Source of the DNA: Tangfeifania diversioriginum
GTDB taxonomy: Bacteria > Bacteroidota > Bacteroidia > Bacteroidales > Prolixibacteraceae
Direction: 5' to 3'
Assembly (NCBI GenBank): GCA_945873105.1
Contig: CAMCBW010000010.1
Coordinates: 1 to 64,000 of the forward strand
Length of the DNA stretch: 64,000 bases
A program made the translations under genes and the position numbers. Shown one piece after another: positions 34,077 to 42,636 of this stretch. The notes under the pieces were generated by a model. That model searched no databases. It saw only the letters and a list, made by a program, of their open reading frames with translations, and had not been told where the DNA came from. Position 1 is the stretch's first letter; every line of letters begins with the position of its first letter.

Positions 34077-35870
34077 TTAGGAGACGCTTATGGCATCAAA
34101 TTTGCATTTTTCGTAACACACCCCGCATTTGATGCAGATCGCGTTGTCGATGTAATGGACGGATCTCTTCTCTCCTGTGATGGCGCCTACCGGACAATTT
34201 CTGAAGCAAAGTGTACAACCGGTGCATTTATCCTTGTCGATGGTATATTTCACCAGTGATTTGCACTGTCCCGCCGGACACCTGTGGTCCCTCACATGGG
34301 CGAGATACTCGTCGTAGAAATTATCGAGGGTAGAGAGGATGGGATTTGGAGAAGTTTGTCCCAAGCCACAGAGTGAGGTGTCCTTGATGACTTTGCAAAG
34401 CGAACGAAGTCTTGTGAGATCTTCTTCATTTCCCAATCCTTTGGTGATTTTATCCAGGATTTCATAGAGTCGTTTGTTTCCGATCCTGCAGGGAGTACAT
34501 TTTCCGCAGGATTCATCCAGTGTGAATTCGAGGTAAAATTTCGCGATGGATACCATGCAGTCGTCTTCGTCCATCACAATCATACCCCCTGATCCCATCA
34601 TGGAACCTGCTGCTATGAGGTTGTCATAGTCGATGGGTGTGTCGAGGAAGGAGTTGGTCAGACAGCCGCCGGAAGGTCCTCCGGTCTGCACCGCTTTGAA
34701 TTTTTTGCCTCCTTTGATGCCTCCGCCAATGTCAAATATGACTTCGCGAAGGGTTGTGCCCATGGGAACTTCTATCAAACCTACATTGTTGATCTTTCCC
34801 GCAAGGGCAAAAACCTTGGTGCCCTTGGATTTTTCCGTTCCGATGCTGTTAAAAAAGTCAGCACCCTTGTTGATGATCACAGGAATGCTTGCCAGGGTCT
34901 CAACGTTGTTTACGGTGGTCGGTTTACCCAGGTACCCTGCTTCGGAAGGGAATGGAGGCTTGAAGGTTGGTTCACCGCGCAATCCTTCCATGGAATGAAT
35001 GAGGGCCGTCTCTTCACCACAAACGAATGCACCCGCCCCATACCTCAGGGAGATGTCGAAAGAGAAAGATGTTCCAAAGATGTTTTCCCCCAGTAATCCA
35101 TATTCGCGGGCTTGTTTGATGGCTGTTTTCAGGCGTTGGATGGCGAGAGGGTATTCGGCACGGATGTAGACCAATCCTTTGGTTGATGCGGTACAGTATC
35201 CGCAGATGGCCATTGCCTCAATGACCGAGTGAGGATCCCCCTCCAGGATGGAGCGGTCCATAAATGCACCCGGATCCCCCTCATCCGCATTGCAAACCAC
35301 ATATTTCTGGTCGGCTACGGATTTGGAGGTTATCTCCCACTTCAAGCCCGTAGGAAATCCGCCTCCGCCTCTGCCTCGTTGCCCGGACCGTTTGATTTCG
35401 TCGATCACCTCCTGTGGGGTCATCTCTCCCAGACATTTGGCCAGCGCTGCATAACCATCCCTGGCAATGTATTCATCGATGGCCTCCGGATTGATAAATC
35501 CGCAGTTTCTTAGGGCGATGCGTACCTGTTTCTTGTAGAAATCCATGTGCTTGGAATCACTGATCGGTTCTTCACTCTCCGGATCCTTGTAAAGCAAATG
35601 GGTGACTTTACGTCCCTTGATGAGGTGCTCCATGACAATGGTTGAAGCATCTTCAGGCCTAACCTGGACATAAAAGGTGTTGTCAGGTACAACTTTGACA
35701 ATTGGTCCTTTTTCGCAAAAGCCAAAACACCCGGTCGTTACCACCTGAACCTCATCGCTCAGATCGTGTTTTTCGACCTCGGCCAGCAGGTTGTCCCTGA
35801 CCTGCTCGCTCTCTGATGCTTTACAGCCGGTACCTCCACATACCAGGAGGTGCATTTTATAATCTGCCAT
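34077..35870 (-). CDS. NuoF-like flavoprotein subunit of bifurcating hydrogenase
   Basis: 597 residues. An N-terminal thioredoxin-like ferredoxin (CGGTGCKASESE, TTGCFGFCEKGP) precedes the NuoF core with FMN/NADH site (RGRGGGGFPTGLKWE, CNADEGDPGAF) and a [4Fe-4S] site (ESCGKCTPCRIG). The C-terminus adds two ferredoxin-type clusters (CTGCTLCFRNCP, CIKCGVCYEKC). This layout matches HydB/HndC of trimeric bifurcating hydrogenases, the likely place where NADH and ferredoxin electrons meet. Its stop lies 11 bp ahead of the hydA start. Confidence 0.93.
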   Translation of the reverse strand: MADYKMHLLVCGGTGCKASESEQVRDNLLAEVEKHDLSDEVQVVTTGCFGFCEKGPIVKVVPDNTFYVQVRPEDASTIVMEHLIKGRKVTHLLYKDPESEEPISDSKHMDFYKKQVRIALRNCGFINPEAIDEYIARDGYAALAKCLGEMTPQEVIDEIKRSGQRGRGGGGFPTGLKWEITSKSVADQKYVVCNADEGDPGAFMDRSILEGDPHSVIEAMAICGYCTASTKGLVYIRAEYPLAIQRLKTAIKQAREYGLLGENIFGTSFSFDISLRYGAGAFVCGEETALIHSMEGLRGEPTFKPPFPSEAGYLGKPTTVNNVETLASIPVIINKGADFFNSIGTEKSKGTKVFALAGKINNVGLIEVPMGTTLREVIFDIGGGIKGGKKFKAVQTGGPSGGCLTNSFLDTPIDYDNLIAAGSMMGSGGMIVMDEDDCMVSIAKFYLEFTLDESCGKCTPCRIGNKRLYEILDKITKGLGNEEDLTRLRSLCKVIKDTSLCGLGQTSPNPILSTLDNFYDEYLAHVRDHRCPAGQCKSLVKYTIDKDKCTGCTLCFRNCPVGAITGEKRSVHYIDNAICIKCGVCYEKCKFDAISVS

Positions 35871-35888
35871 ATTTGTGGTGGATGTTGA

Positions 35889-36284
35889 TTAGTTGTCAAT
35901 CGTTCTGTAATTCATTGGTAAAATACCATCTACCAATTCGTTGTGTATTATGTACTTCTCAATGATTTCGGCAGCGCGGTGTTTGTCGACCTCCCCAAAT
36001 ACAATGGGTTCCTTGCCTGGAACTGTCACTTCAATGGTTGGCTCTGCATAGCAATAGCCCATGCAGCCGGTCTGGGTAACCACTGCTTCGATGGCTTGCT
36101 GCTCCAGCTCCTCTATCAGGAAATTCATGATCTCCTTGGCACCTGAAGCAATGCCACAAGTGGACATGGCAACTTTTATCCTGACGATGTTTTCAGCATT
36201 GTTTCCACTTTCACGCAGCTTGAATTTTGCCTGCATTCCTTCTCTCAATAGTTTAAGGTCTTCGAGCGTTTTAATCTTGTTCAT
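35889..36284 (-). CDS. Small thioredoxin-like [2Fe-2S] ferredoxin
   Basis: 131 residues. After a helical start (LEDLKLLREGMQAKFKLR) comes the thioredoxin-like ferredoxin fold with cysteines in AMSTCGIASGA and VTQTGCMGYCYAEP, the four-Cys pattern of NuoE-type [2Fe-2S] domains. Such small ferredoxins (HndB-like) often start bifurcating hydrogenase operons. It is 18 bp upstream of the NuoF-like gene and 109 bp after the regulatory genes. It probably shuttles electrons in the complex. Confidence 0.85.
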   Translation of the reverse strand: MNKIKTLEDLKLLREGMQAKFKLRESGNNAENIVRIKVAMSTCGIASGAKEIMNFLIEELEQQAIEAVVTQTGCMGYCYAEPTIEVTVPGKEPIVFGEVDKHRAAEIIEKYIIHNELVDGILPMNYRTIDN

Positions 36285-36393
36285 GGGTGTATCTATTTAG
36301 CGAATGAAGTTATTAAATTTTGTCTTTACTTTCTATGATACATTTCACAAAATCAGAATTGTATAAATTTATTGCCGGGCTGTCGCTTCCAGG

Positions 36394-36948
36394 TTATTCT
36401 CCGATTTCAGCCCCAATTCCACGGAGATTTTCCAGAATCATTTCTCTCAGGAATTTCCTTATTTTCTGGTTGCAATTGCATATTTTTCCGGCAATTTTTT
36501 CAATCTCACTTGTATCAAAACGGTACAAACCACCGGGTGCCCGATGTTCATAAACCAGCCTGAGTTGAGGATTGCAGGCAGCCAGGAGTACCAGCACGTC
36601 ATCGATCTCCCCGAGCGGTAACCTGTCTGGATGACTGAGGACAAATATTGCTTCCAGTCTGGTGCCCGAACCAGGGACCGACTGAAGCGAAAAGCTACCG
36701 CCGGTGCGTTCAGCATTCTGCTGAATCAACGGCAGTCCCATTCCAATTTTCCTGGTTGTCCTGGAAGTATAAAATGGATCGGTGGCCTTGTTTTTCACCT
36801 CCTCGTTCATGCCTTCGCCATCATCCTCAATTACAAGGATATACTGGTCTTTTTCGGGAGCTTCGGTGATGCAGACAACAACCTCCCGGGCTTCAGCGCG
36901 GGCCGAATTCTCTACCAGATCCAGGATATGTAATGCAATGTTCTTCAT
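36394..36948 (-). CDS. HATPase-domain protein (kinase-like, no dimerisation domain)
   Basis: 184 residues. GHKL ATPase motifs: N-box HILDLVENSARAEA, G1 IEDDGEGMN, G2 GMGLPLIQQNAERTGG. There is no histidine-containing dimerisation domain in front, so it is not a normal sensor kinase. It could be a kinase that recognises a partner in trans. The C-terminal 65 residues are extra. The start codon overlaps the stop of the PHP gene by four bases. Its place within the sensory hydrogenase cluster suggests it takes part in signal output. Confidence 0.82.
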   Translation of the reverse strand: MKNIALHILDLVENSARAEAREVVVCITEAPEKDQYILVIEDDGEGMNEEVKNKATDPFYTSRTTRKIGMGLPLIQQNAERTGGSFSLQSVPGSGTRLEAIFVLSHPDRLPLGEIDDVLVLLAACNPQLRLVYEHRAPGGLYRFDTSEIEKIAGKICNCNQKIRKFLREMILENLRGIGAEIGE

Positions 36949-37685
36949 TCTTTGATGATCTTCCGTCCGTCGATTCCGTGCAATGCCATGCTGATCTCTT
37001 GAAAAGTAGGTTCCTTCAGTTCGAAAATGGTGGTTCCGGATCCGATTTCCTCCAGGACATGCGCATCGGATGCTTTGATCAATGCGGTGTCATTTGACAA
37101 CCCGTACTTTTTCCGAATCTCGGATTCATTACTTTGCCGCATGATTCCCAATCCGTCGCAGTTCAATTCATCCGGGATAAAACCCAGCTGATTCACGATG
37201 CCATACATGGGTCTCTCGATGTGGGCCGGCACAAACAATCCTCCCAATTTGTGTACCTCTTCCGCTACCTGATCGATCCCCTGGTCGAGGGCTACATTCA
37301 GGTACTCTTCTACCAGCCTGATAATCTGATCATCCCTGTCAACCAACGCCTGGTAACCCATCTGTTCAGGATGGTAGCTGATTTTTGGCAGGTGCTGCTC
37401 CAGGTACCGTTGAAAAAGCTCCAACGATTTCCTATCCGGAAAATAAGCCAGGCAATGCACCTCTTCCCGGGTAGTCACCTCAACACCCAAAAGGAGTGCC
37501 AATCCATTCTCATCGGCCAGGCGCTTCACCAAATTGCAATGCAAGGTCGAATTATGGTCGGTAATTCCGATCAGATCGAGATTGCGTGATTTGGCCATGT
37601 TGACAATATTTACAGGGCTCATTTCCAGGTCTGCACAGGCAGACAATACGGTATGTATGTGAAGATCTGCCCTGAAATGTTTCAT
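36945..37685 (-). CDS. PHP-domain phosphoesterase
   Basis: 246 residues. The polymerase-and-histidinol-phosphatase metal centre is clear: ADLHIHTVLSACAD, GITDHNSTLHC, PAHIERP and KASDAHVLEE supply the metal-binding His/Asp set. Related proteins hydrolyse phosphate esters. The substrate is not known here. It shares its first base with the end of the DRTGG-like gene and overlaps the HATPase gene by four bases, so all are co-translated. PHP genes occur in comparable sensory hydrogenase clusters of Clostridia. Confidence 0.88.
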   Translation of the reverse strand: MKHFRADLHIHTVLSACADLEMSPVNIVNMAKSRNLDLIGITDHNSTLHCNLVKRLADENGLALLLGVEVTTREEVHCLAYFPDRKSLELFQRYLEQHLPKISYHPEQMGYQALVDRDDQIIRLVEEYLNVALDQGIDQVAEEVHKLGGLFVPAHIERPMYGIVNQLGFIPDELNCDGLGIMRQSNESEIRKKYGLSNDTALIKASDAHVLEEIGSGTTIFELKEPTFQEISMALHGIDGRKIIKE

Positions 37686-38023
37686 TACCTGCTCTTTATC
37701 TTTTGGTACAGCAATCCTGCGATCTCGAAGGTCGACAACGAAGTGCCGAGGACCGGAATTCCCTCCTCATTGCTGTGGTCGAGCGTATTTTGTTCCGGAG
37801 CGAGGGAGCTTACCAAAAGTATGCAGGCGAGCTCTTTGAGGGAGGCAATCGCCACCACGTTTCGGTGCGTCTGCAGGGTAACCCAGACCTCCCCTTCGGA
37901 GGCATTTCCCATTACATCACTCAGTAAGTCTGATACATAACCTCCGGATATTTCACGGTTAAGGCCTTCTCCTCCGGAGAAAACCACCAGGTCTAACTCT
38001 TTTACCAATTCAGAAACCTTCAT
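37685..38023 (-). CDS. DRTGG-like domain protein
   Basis: 112 residues. The fold resembles the DRTGG domain (REISGGYVSDLLSDVMGNAS, then GEVWVTLQTHRNVVAIASL), found alone or in phosphotransacetylase-like and CBS-containing proteins, often as a ligand-binding unit. It overlaps the sensory hydrogenase gene by 14 bases and is a paralogue of the protein at 39811-40155. Function is unknown; co-translation with the sensor is the main clue. Confidence 0.75.
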   Translation of the reverse strand: MKVSELVKELDLVVFSGGEGLNREISGGYVSDLLSDVMGNASEGEVWVTLQTHRNVVAIASLKELACILLVSSLAPEQNTLDHSNEEGIPVLGTSLSTFEIAGLLYQKIKSR

Positions 38024-39383
38024 TTCGTCGTCCTCTTTTGTTACAATCTGCGTTAAATCTTCCTTCTCCCCATTTCTTTTCCAAATTGAGGAATGCTTTT
38101 CCCGTCCCTATTTTCCCTTCATTTTCCCAGCGTTGCTGAAGAAATACACAATCCGACATCTTGGCTTTCCCCTGGACCATGTCTTCTGCAAGAGCCTGAC
38201 AATTTGGAGCTCCGCAGGCTCCACAGTCGATGCCGGGTAGAAAGCAGATGATGCGCTGGGCTTTGTTCATCTTCTCCATTGCCTTGGCGATATCGTCATC
38301 GAGGCGGAATACATTGTGTGGTTTTATCTCATCGATCAACAGGTTGTTGGTCAAGTCTTTGGTATTGATATTGGATACCAGCTGATGTTCCTGGTAGGTG
38401 GGGTACTTTTTTGATCTTTGTTCGAGCCGCTCGGTGGTGGTAAACCGGTTGCCAGTCAGCAGTATTCCTCCGGCGCAACTTTGGTCGCAGGCCCGCATCT
38501 CCAAAAAGTCAAATCCCTTGACCTCATCATTTTCCAGCCTATCGAGAAATTTCACCACGCTGTGAATTCCGTCAATGGCGATGGCCCTGTTCCCAAATCT
38601 GGAAGATTCACCCCTGGAGGTGCTCCACAAAATTCCTTCCCTGGTCAGGTGTTGCCTTTGCTGGGAGGTATCTCCGATCTCCTCCCTGGGAATGGATTGC
38701 CTCACCTTGTTGTAGAAATCACTCATGCTGATTATTCCATTCACCATGGATGGCTGCTCTCCAACCGGACTCTTCACTGCGGCAATTTTGGCGGCGCAGG
38801 GGGTGATGTAGAATATTCCGATCTCCTCCTTTTTGACACCCTGGCTCAACAATGTTTGCAGGATAAAGTGGGCTGCCAAATCATGCGGAGCCTTTACCGG
38901 GAGGATGTTGTCCACCAGTGAGGGATATTTTATCTGAATCAGCCTGACCACTGCCGGGCAAAATGCCGAAATGCAGGGTTTGGTTACCTGATCTGCCTGC
39001 AGGTATTCCCTGGTTAAATCCACCAACAGCTTAATGGGCTGCTCTACTTCCATCAAATGGGTAAATCCCATGGAGATCATGGCCTGGTATATCTGTTCTT
39101 CGGAAATCTTGTCCGGAAACTGCCCGATCATTACAGCCGGGAAAAGGGCGATCCGGTATTTGAAATCCTGCAGCATCTTCAAATCATTTTGTTTGATGTA
39201 AAATGCTTTGGCCGGACACGCGCGCATGCATTGTCCGCAATCGATGCATCTTTCCTGAATAATCATTGCCTTGCCCTCCCTGATACGGATGGCTTCTGTT
39301 GGGCAAACCCGCATACAATGGATACAGCCGACACATTTGGCTTCGTCGATTTGTATGGCATGATGGAATTCGCTCTGGATCAT
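38010..39383 (-). CDS. Sensory-type [FeFe] hydrogenase (HydS-like)
   Basis: 457 residues. Two N-terminal [4Fe-4S] clusters (CVGCIHCMRVCP, CIDCGQCMRACP) precede a compact H-cluster domain. The four cluster Cys are kept (SAFCPAVV, ITPCAAKIA, RACDQSCAGG). The proton-transfer Cys of TSCCPAW is Phe here and the GGGQP ending of the third motif is lost. A C-terminal four-Cys domain (GIDCGACGAPNCQALA, then SDC) may bind another [4Fe-4S]. Altered H-cluster surroundings with poor catalysis are the mark of putative H2-sensing hydrogenases (HydS) described in Thermotoga and clostridia. It is encoded with kinase-like and DRTGG-like proteins, consistent with signalling. Confidence 0.88.
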   Translation of the reverse strand: MIQSEFHHAIQIDEAKCVGCIHCMRVCPTEAIRIREGKAMIIQERCIDCGQCMRACPAKAFYIKQNDLKMLQDFKYRIALFPAVMIGQFPDKISEEQIYQAMISMGFTHLMEVEQPIKLLVDLTREYLQADQVTKPCISAFCPAVVRLIQIKYPSLVDNILPVKAPHDLAAHFILQTLLSQGVKKEEIGIFYITPCAAKIAAVKSPVGEQPSMVNGIISMSDFYNKVRQSIPREEIGDTSQQRQHLTREGILWSTSRGESSRFGNRAIAIDGIHSVVKFLDRLENDEVKGFDFLEMRACDQSCAGGILLTGNRFTTTERLEQRSKKYPTYQEHQLVSNINTKDLTNNLLIDEIKPHNVFRLDDDIAKAMEKMNKAQRIICFLPGIDCGACGAPNCQALAEDMVQGKAKMSDCVFLQQRWENEGKIGTGKAFLNLEKKWGEGRFNADCNKRGRRNEGF

Positions 39384-39394
39384 TTTATATTCAA

Positions 39395-39814
39395 CTAAAA
39401 ATTAAAAATCATCTTCACGGTAGTGCCACTTCCCGGTACACTTTCTACCTGAAGCTGATCTGCATTTTTTTTCATGTTGGGCAGGCCCATTCCAGCCCCA
39501 AAGCCCATCTCCCTCACTTTGGAGGAGGCAGTCGAGAAGCCCTCCAGCATGGCCTGGCTGATGTCGGGTATTCCCGGACCTTCGTCCTTCAGGATGGCCT
39601 GAATCTGATGGTCACTCACCGAAACGATCACTTCGCCCCTGAATGCATGAGCCGCAATGTTCACCTCTCCTTCGTAGAGGGCAACTACTGTCCGTTTGAT
39701 CACCCTGGGATCTATATTCAACTGCTTCAGTACCTTTTTCGTCTCACTTGAAGCAGTTCCAGCCCGGTCAAAATCACCCCCTTCAATGTTAAATTTGAGC
39801 TCTATCATTTTCAA
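39395..39814 (-). CDS. RsbW/RsbT-like serine kinase (anti-sigma type ATPase)
   Basis: 139 residues. HATPase_c_2 fold of anti-sigma serine kinases: N-box ALYEGEVNIAAHA, G1 LKDEGPGIPD, G2 MGFGAGMGLPNMKKNAD. The glycine-rich lid resembles RsbT more than RsbW. Such kinases phosphorylate STAS proteins, and SpoIIE-type phosphatases reverse that. A SpoIIE phosphatase is encoded just across the divergent promoter (41334-42518), but no STAS gene lies in the window. The start overlaps the upstream DRTGG-like gene by four bases. Confidence 0.85.
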   Translation of the reverse strand: MKMIELKFNIEGGDFDRAGTASSETKKVLKQLNIDPRVIKRTVVALYEGEVNIAAHAFRGEVIVSVSDHQIQAILKDEGPGIPDISQAMLEGFSTASSKVREMGFGAGMGLPNMKKNADQLQVESVPGSGTTVKMIFNF

Positions 39815-40155
39815 TAGATTGGCTTTAACCCATTGCTGTACAGTATTCCGGAGGCTTTGAACATGGAAAAGGGAGACTCTATGATGATCATATTGAGGGA
39901 GTTTGCCAGTTCTACGATGTCGTCATTGACCTTTTTGTTTCTGACGATTACCAGATGATGTATTTCGGCAACCTCCGCTGTTCTGATAATTTGTACATTG
40001 GCCAATCCTGTAATCAACAGAAGATTTTCAGTATCAAGGGTCAAAACATCGCTCATCAGATCTGAACTAAATGCAGTCGATATATCGTCGGAGATTCTGT
40101 GATTCCCGCAAATTACTTGAGCTTCCAAAAGCTGGATTATTCTTTCTATCTTCAT
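39811..40155 (-). CDS. DRTGG-like domain protein, first gene of the sensory operon
   Basis: 114 residues from the ATG at 40155 (MKIERIIQLL); a longer frame begins at a TTG and is less likely. The DRTGG-like core shows FSSDLMSDVLTLDTENLLLI, then ANVQIIRTAEVAEIHHLVIV. Paralogue of the protein at 37685-38023. As first gene of the minus-strand run it sits 250 bp from the divergent PAS gene; that spacer must hold two promoters, though I could not assign convincing boxes. Confidence 0.75.
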   Translation of the reverse strand: MKIERIIQLLEAQVICGNHRISDDISTAFSSDLMSDVLTLDTENLLLITGLANVQIIRTAEVAEIHHLVIVRNKKVNDDIVELANSLNMIIIESPFSMFKASGILYSNGLKPIY

Positions 40156-40405
40156 TTGAATCAGTATTTTAATCAACAATAAAAAAAGTAATTTTATTAT
40201 TGAAAAATCTGGTTCAAATCTCCGAAAATCCCTCCAATGAAAAAAATTGTTCCAGCGGTTTTATCTTATTTAAATTCTTTCAAAACAAGAAGTTCCGCCT
40301 TAAACCCTGTTGAATAATCCTACAGTAGAAGCTGAGAAAAAGATCGGTTGCAGTCTGATTGTGGACATAAATTTTTAACTTAGTAGTTTCAATGGCAACC
40401 ACACT

Positions 40406-41341
40406 ATGATTTACGAACAAAATGCCTTTTTGTCGGGGTTCATAAAGGATCCCGAGTTATCGTACAAAATAATCGATTCTTTGCCCTTTCCCATCAACTA
40501 CCGTGATTCGGAGGGTTATTACATTACCTGTAACAAGGCTTTTGAGAAGATGCTTGGCGTAAGCAGGGAGGAGTTGATTGGCAAATCCTACCTTGAATCA
40601 CAACCGGCCGAGGTGGATGAAATGATTGAGTTGAGAGACAAGGAGTTGTTTGAATCACAGACAGACATTGTCTATGAGCATCATTTCAAGTCGGCAGATG
40701 GCACCAACCACGAAATGATCGTGTACAAATCAGCTATCCGTGGGAATGATGGTAAGTTTGAGGGTATACTCTCCTCCTTGTACGACGTATCGGATCGCCG
40801 GAAGGCGGAACTCCGTTCTGAGAAGGCAAAGGAAGATTCTGTGATTGCCTCCGCCATGCTGCAGAAGATCAGGGCAGGCATAGTAATTGTGGATCACAAC
40901 CTAAAGGTGATCGATTGCAACAGTACCTTTGCCAGTCTGATGGGAGAGGAGGCTGAAGAGTTGTATGAGGCGATCCCGGGGCTTCAGGGGGCTGATGTGA
41001 AGGAGTTGGTTCCGGAAATCGTCGGAAAAATGTTTGCAGGTTTGCTGCATACAGGAGAGGAGATGCTGGAAAGAGATTTGACGCACCAGAACAAATTGCT
41101 TCACATCTCTATTGTGACCATTTTCAAGAATCGGGTGGTTGGTGCAATCATTCGCAACCTCTCCTCTCCCAAACTGGTGAGGGAGGAGATTATCAGCAGG
41201 GCCATGAAGGTAACCCGGCAAAACATTGAGATGGTTCAGCGGGTAGCGACACTGCTTGCCGAGAATGCGGCCCAGACGGAGGATATGCTCAATTCGATCG
41301 TGGCAGCCTATAAATACGGAGAAGACAGAAAAGATGAGTGA
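40406..41341 (+). CDS. PAS-domain sensor protein of the hydrogenase cluster
   Basis: 311 residues with two PAS domains (about 20-135 with INYRDSEGYYITCNKAFEKM, and about 150-250 with IVIVDHNLKVIDCNSTFASL). A C-terminal helical segment (ISRAMKVTRQNIEMVQRVAT) could be a coiled coil. There is no kinase domain. It overlaps the SpoIIE phosphatase by eight bases (ATGAGTGA), so the two are made together and the PAS protein probably controls the phosphatase. It reads divergently from the sensory hydrogenase operon. A ligand cannot be deduced. Confidence 0.88.
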   Translation: MIYEQNAFLSGFIKDPELSYKIIDSLPFPINYRDSEGYYITCNKAFEKMLGVSREELIGKSYLESQPAEVDEMIELRDKELFESQTDIVYEHHFKSADGTNHEMIVYKSAIRGNDGKFEGILSSLYDVSDRRKAELRSEKAKEDSVIASAMLQKIRAGIVIVDHNLKVIDCNSTFASLMGEEAEELYEAIPGLQGADVKELVPEIVGKMFAGLLHTGEEMLERDLTHQNKLLHISIVTIFKNRVVGAIIRNLSSPKLVREEIISRAMKVTRQNIEMVQRVATLLAENAAQTEDMLNSIVAAYKYGEDRKDE

Positions 41342-42518
41342 GTTTCACATTGAAATTGATTTTGCGCAGAAGCAACCCTCCGGACAGATTGTGTGCGGGG
41401 ATGTATTCATCTCCAAACTGATCAAGGAGGATGGCCGCACGATCCTGGTATTGTCGGATGGAATTGGGCATGGCGTAAAGGCCAATGTGCTCGCCACCAT
41501 GACCGCCACCATGGCCCTTAACTATACGGCCTTGTACAAGAGGCCGGAAGCCGCCGCTCGCATCATCATGGAGGCCTTGCCCCGCGACAGCGAGGGAATT
41601 ACCACCTATGCCACTTTTACCATTATTGAGTTGGAGAGTGATGGAATGGTTCGCATTGTCAATTACGACAATCCCAAGAGTGTCATCGTGAGAAAAGGAG
41701 TTCCGTTTACCCCAACCAAGGAGTACCTTCTGAACATTACCGGGGTGGAGAATGTAGGAAAGGTCCTGCGGTGCAGGGAGTTTAGGGCAATGAAGGAGGA
41801 CCGGATTGTATTTATGAGCGATGGTATTACCCAGTCAGGAATGGGCAACGCCAAGATGCGAATGGGCTGGGGTCAGGAGAATGTGGAAGAATTTGTGGTG
41901 CAGCAGCTTTCCAGGAGCGGCGATATTTCTGCCAGAAAACTATCCAAGAAGGTTTTGAACAAGGCGATCCAGAACGATGGATTTCATCTGCTGGACGATG
42001 CTAGTTGTGGAGTTATCTATTTCCGTGATCCACGGGAGATGCTGCTTGTTACTGGTCCGCCTTTCTTCAAGGTTAAAGACCACGATTTCTCCTATCGGAT
42101 CAAGGATTACAAAGGGGTGAAAATAGTGTGCGGTGGCACTACCGCTGAGATTATAGCCCGGGAGCTGAACCAGGAGATCGAGACAGAGATATCCCTTGGT
42201 GACCGTTATGCGTTGCCAAGATATTCTCTTGCCGGATTTCACCTTGTAACGGAGGGGATACTGACCATCGGAAAGGTGGAAGAGTTGCTGGAAAACTTTG
42301 ACAGTGAGCTAAGGTATGGCAATTCTCCGGCGGAAGAGATCGTCAAGCAGTTGATTCAGCATGATCGCATTGTCGTTTTGGTGGGAACACGAATCAATTG
42401 GGCGCACCATGATCCAGAACAGCCCATCGAAATGGAAATCCGCAAATTTGTTGTGAAGCGAATCGTGAAATTGCTGGAAGAGAAGTTCTTCAAGGAGGTG
42501 GTGGTCAATTTCTACTAA
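41334..42518 (+). CDS. SpoIIE-type PP2C serine phosphatase
   Basis: 394 residues starting at the ATG overlapping the PAS gene stop; a longer frame (41256) would run through the PAS gene and is rejected. PP2C/SpoIIE metal-binding Asp residues are in VCGDVFISKL, LVLSDGIGHGVKAN and VFMSDGITQSG. After the phosphatase (about 1-200) comes a 190-residue C-terminal part (FFKVKDHDFSYRIKDYKGVK) of unknown role. Known members dephosphorylate STAS-type antagonists. It likely opposes the RsbT/RsbW-like kinase of the adjacent operon. Confidence 0.9.
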   Translation: MSEFHIEIDFAQKQPSGQIVCGDVFISKLIKEDGRTILVLSDGIGHGVKANVLATMTATMALNYTALYKRPEAAARIIMEALPRDSEGITTYATFTIIELESDGMVRIVNYDNPKSVIVRKGVPFTPTKEYLLNITGVENVGKVLRCREFRAMKEDRIVFMSDGITQSGMGNAKMRMGWGQENVEEFVVQQLSRSGDISARKLSKKVLNKAIQNDGFHLLDDASCGVIYFRDPREMLLVTGPPFFKVKDHDFSYRIKDYKGVKIVCGGTTAEIIARELNQEIETEISLGDRYALPRYSLAGFHLVTEGILTIGKVEELLENFDSELRYGNSPAEEIVKQLIQHDRIVVLVGTRINWAHHDPEQPIEMEIRKFVVKRIVKLLEEKFFKEVVVNFY

Positions 42519-42521
42519 GAA

Positions 42522-42636
42522 AGTGCCTAAAGTGCCTAGAGTGAACTAAAGTGCCTAAAGTATTTCTCCACAGTCTTGAATTGTTTGGAGTCCATAACTC
42601 TAGGCACTTTAGTTCACTCTAGGCACTTTAGGCACT
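42522..42636. repeat. 39-nt inverted repeat between converging phosphatase and pfkA
   Basis: Arms 42522-42560 and 42598-42636 are reverse complements over 39 bases with one mismatch, built of AGTGCCTAAAG, AGTGCCTAGAG and AGTGAACTAAAG. The left arm starts three bases after the phosphatase stop. The right arm touches the stop codon of pfkA. It is probably a two-way terminator and belongs to the same word family as 31466-31702. Confidence 0.88.

Noticed and set aside
41256-41333. Longer start of the SpoIIE phosphatase inside the PAS gene
   Set aside because: The added residues are Arg/Pro-rich out-of-frame reading of the PAS gene; the ATGAGTGA overlap start is normal for coupled genes.
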